Virus record (IMG/VR): IMGVR_UViG_3300037264_007501
Location: 1 to 64,000 of that record
Source: a virus
Reading direction: 5' to 3' (one strand)
Length of the DNA stretch: 64,000 bases
In this document: in pieces, positions 62,931 through 64,000 of the stretch
Layout: each line of letters starts with the position of its first letter
How positions within the stretch are numbered: position 1 is the first letter of the stretch
The notes under the pieces: generated by a model
Told to the model about the DNA's origin: nothing
Databases searched by the model: none
Seen by the model: only the letters and a program-made list of their open reading frames with translations
Program-made: the position numbers and the translations under genes

Positions 62931-63178
62931 CCTTTCACCTCCGCGATCGCGGCCAGTGTGGCCCGCAGCAAGCGGCCGTTTTCATAGTGGCCGCCCTGGT
63001 GGTGCGGCAGCACAGACTCGCACGTGAGCCGCGCCTTCTCAATCACGATCTCGAGCGCGGCTATACGAGCGAACAACTCTGGTCTCTCCTTCATTCGAAA
63101 CGCGTGGTACTCCCGTTGCTGCTCACCCTCGGAATACGCGTTGCTAAGCTTCTCTTGCCAGTACGTGAGCTCGTTCAT
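62927..63178 (-). CDS. Hypothetical helical protein
   Basis: 83 aa. A long helix (YWQEKLSNAYSEGEQQREYH, RIAALEIVIEKARLTCESVL) ending with a His/Gly patch (PHHQGGHYENG). It overlaps its neighbours by 4 nt. No family recognised. Confidence 0.6.
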   Translation of the reverse strand: MNELTYWQEKLSNAYSEGEQQREYHAFRMKERPELFARIAALEIVIEKARLTCESVLPHHQGGHYENGRLLRATLAAIAEVKG

Positions 63179-63345
63179 TTCAACACCGTTACCTTGTATA
63201 TATCGCCGTTCTGCTTGATGGCGCTGACGCGCACCCCCTGTCTACAGGCCGCATTGCGGATGGCCTGGACGTACTTCCTGTGGACCACAATGATCGTACC
63301 AACAGTCATGAGACGCTGCCAGTGATTCTGGGGGTGCTTCTTCAT
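63175..63345 (-). CDS. Small hypothetical protein
   Basis: 56 aa from ATG 63345 with GGGAGATCAA upstream, in an ATGA overlap. LMTVGTIIVVHRKYVQAIRN, ACRQGVRVSAIKQNGDIYKV shows a beta-alpha-beta unit. No family recognised. Confidence 0.55.
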   Translation of the reverse strand: MKKHPQNHWQRLMTVGTIIVVHRKYVQAIRNAACRQGVRVSAIKQNGDIYKVTVLK

Positions 63346-63782
63346 TTGATCTCCCACTGCTTCAGAGACCGCTTCCACAGCTTCCACGTAACCCAGCGGC
63401 AGCCAGTAGCGCGCCACTCCTGGTACGCCTTTTCGAAAGGCCAGCCCTGGTACAGGCGGTAGACCGCAGCCACGTAGCCAGTTCTCTCTCGGTGGGCGCG
63501 GCAATGGAAAACAACTGGCTGGTTCGCCGGGTCGCTGATCACCCAGAGAATACTCTCGATATCTTTGCGAGCAGGCGGAAGCAGCCCGGACAAGGCGTAA
63601 TCAAACAACCGTATCTTGAGGGATATACAAGCCCGCAACTCCACGTTGCAGTCACGGTCGAATAAGATCTCCCAGAACCCAGTCTGCAGGTTGACCACCG
63701 ACTTAGCCGATGGAAACCGAAACGGATATAGAAGGGCGTCTTCTTTGTTTGCACGCCATACGCCTGGTCCGAGCTCAAGCAT
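63342..63782 (-). CDS. Dual-specificity-type protein phosphatase
   Basis: 146 aa. PVVFHCRAHRERTGYVAAVY carries the C-x5-R-T phosphatase loop, with the nucleophile Cys about residue 98. The WPD-like Asp is in an upstream loop (possibly ISDPANQ). The family removes phosphate from Tyr or Ser/Thr, and some members act on nucleotides or polyphosphate. The C-terminal half (LYQGWPFEKAYQEWRATG) is the usual helical cap. TAATG overlap with the next upstream gene. Confidence 0.8.
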   Translation of the reverse strand: MLELGPGVWRANKEDALLYPFRFPSAKSVVNLQTGFWEILFDRDCNVELRACISLKIRLFDYALSGLLPPARKDIESILWVISDPANQPVVFHCRAHRERTGYVAAVYRLYQGWPFEKAYQEWRATGCRWVTWKLWKRSLKQWEIK

Positions 63783-64000
63783 TACGCCACTCCTTCATCT
63801 TCAATTAGCATGAACTTCATCGCCTCTCGAGCGCGCTCTTTGACGTCACCATCCACGGAGTGTTCTCTGATCAGCCGGTCCAGGCCGTACCGTATCGTCG
63901 ATAGGTGCGGCCTCATCCGTCTGAGCAGGTTCTCGTTGGTGATATCTGAGATGCAGTCTAGGCTATCGCGCTCACCGGGGATGACCCGGTCGTTGAATCG
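63782..64000 (-). CDS. Hypothetical protein, 5' partial
   Basis: The frame is open to the right edge. The visible C-terminal 72 codons read RFNDRVIPGERDSLDCISDI, then ENLLRRMRPHLSTIRYGLDR and a helical end (VKERAREAMKFMLIEDEG). The stop overlaps the phosphatase start (TAATG). No family can be read from this fragment. Confidence 0.55.
   Translation of the reverse strand, partial: RFNDRVIPGERDSLDCISDITNENLLRRMRPHLSTIRYGLDRLIREHSVDGDVKERAREAMKFMLIEDEGVA

Noticed and set aside
1-64000. CRISPR array
   Set aside because: No regularly spaced direct repeats were seen in the window.
1-64000. Canonical tRNA genes
   Set aside because: Apart from the tmRNA ends and the doubtful element at 61395-61467, no complete cloverleaf with a GTTCGA-type T-arm was recognised; a scan with tRNAscan-SE would be decisive.

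Overview
The window is one dense, gap-poor stretch of a large tailed bacteriophage genome. It encodes a large terminase, a prohead protease, an HK97-type major capsid protein, a contractile tail sheath and a tube protein, so the virion is a myovirus. It also encodes its own replication set (family A DNA polymerase, sliding clamp, SSB-like protein, XPD/DinG-type helicase, RNase HII, dNMP kinase). The genome clearly continues past both edges: the terminase is cut at the left and a minus-strand gene is cut at the right. Shine-Dalgarno sites of the AGGAGG type, lipoprotein signals and many Sec signal peptides point to a diderm bacterial host. The secreted trypsin-like and papain-like proteases resemble enzymes common in Bdellovibrio-like or myxobacterial relatives, but that host guess is inference only.

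Layout. 1-2526 (+) is the C-terminal part of an intein-interrupted terminase. 2608-8963 is an accessory block of small divergent units: a HicA-like/zinc-finger protein, a secreted trypsin, a small HExxH protein, a secreted papain-like protease with a C-terminal membrane anchor, a GH108 endolysin, a Cys-rich exported protein and a DUF962/Mpo1-like membrane protein. 8950-18026 (-) carries RNase HII, a DUF932 protein, a methyltransferase-like protein, a SLOG-like protein, and a DNA polymerase split by a group I intron with an HNH endonuclease. It ends with a complete tmRNA gene. 18068-23157 is a run of exported proteins and lipoproteins, including a thioredoxin-fold lipoprotein, followed by a YhaM-like OB/HD nuclease.

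23236-43294 (+) is the virion module: portal-proximal and scaffold-like proteins, prohead protease, decoration protein, capsid, neck proteins, sheath, tube, then a series of small proteins beginning with an FWxGFEKxA motif, one of them fused to a Nudix hydrolase. 43278-64000 (almost all -) is the replication, nucleotide and regulatory module: PD-(D/E)XK nucleases, SSB-like protein, clamp, helicase, J-domain protein, dNMP kinase, a Gp3-like protein, a TnpB nuclease, an MbcA/Xre-antitoxin-like protein and a dual-specificity-type phosphatase.

The most notable features are: (1) a short motif ending in K-x-A, shared by many virion proteins, that may be a maturation-protease site or packaging tag; (2) a phage tmRNA; (3) an exported-protein arsenal (two proteases, a thioredoxin-fold lipoprotein and others); (4) four homing or mobile nuclease elements in conserved genes or operons; and (5) recurring extended -10 promoters placed so that some transcripts would be leaderless. 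Gene packing is extreme, with many ATGA/GTGA overlaps and several out-of-phase overlaps of 60-150 nt.
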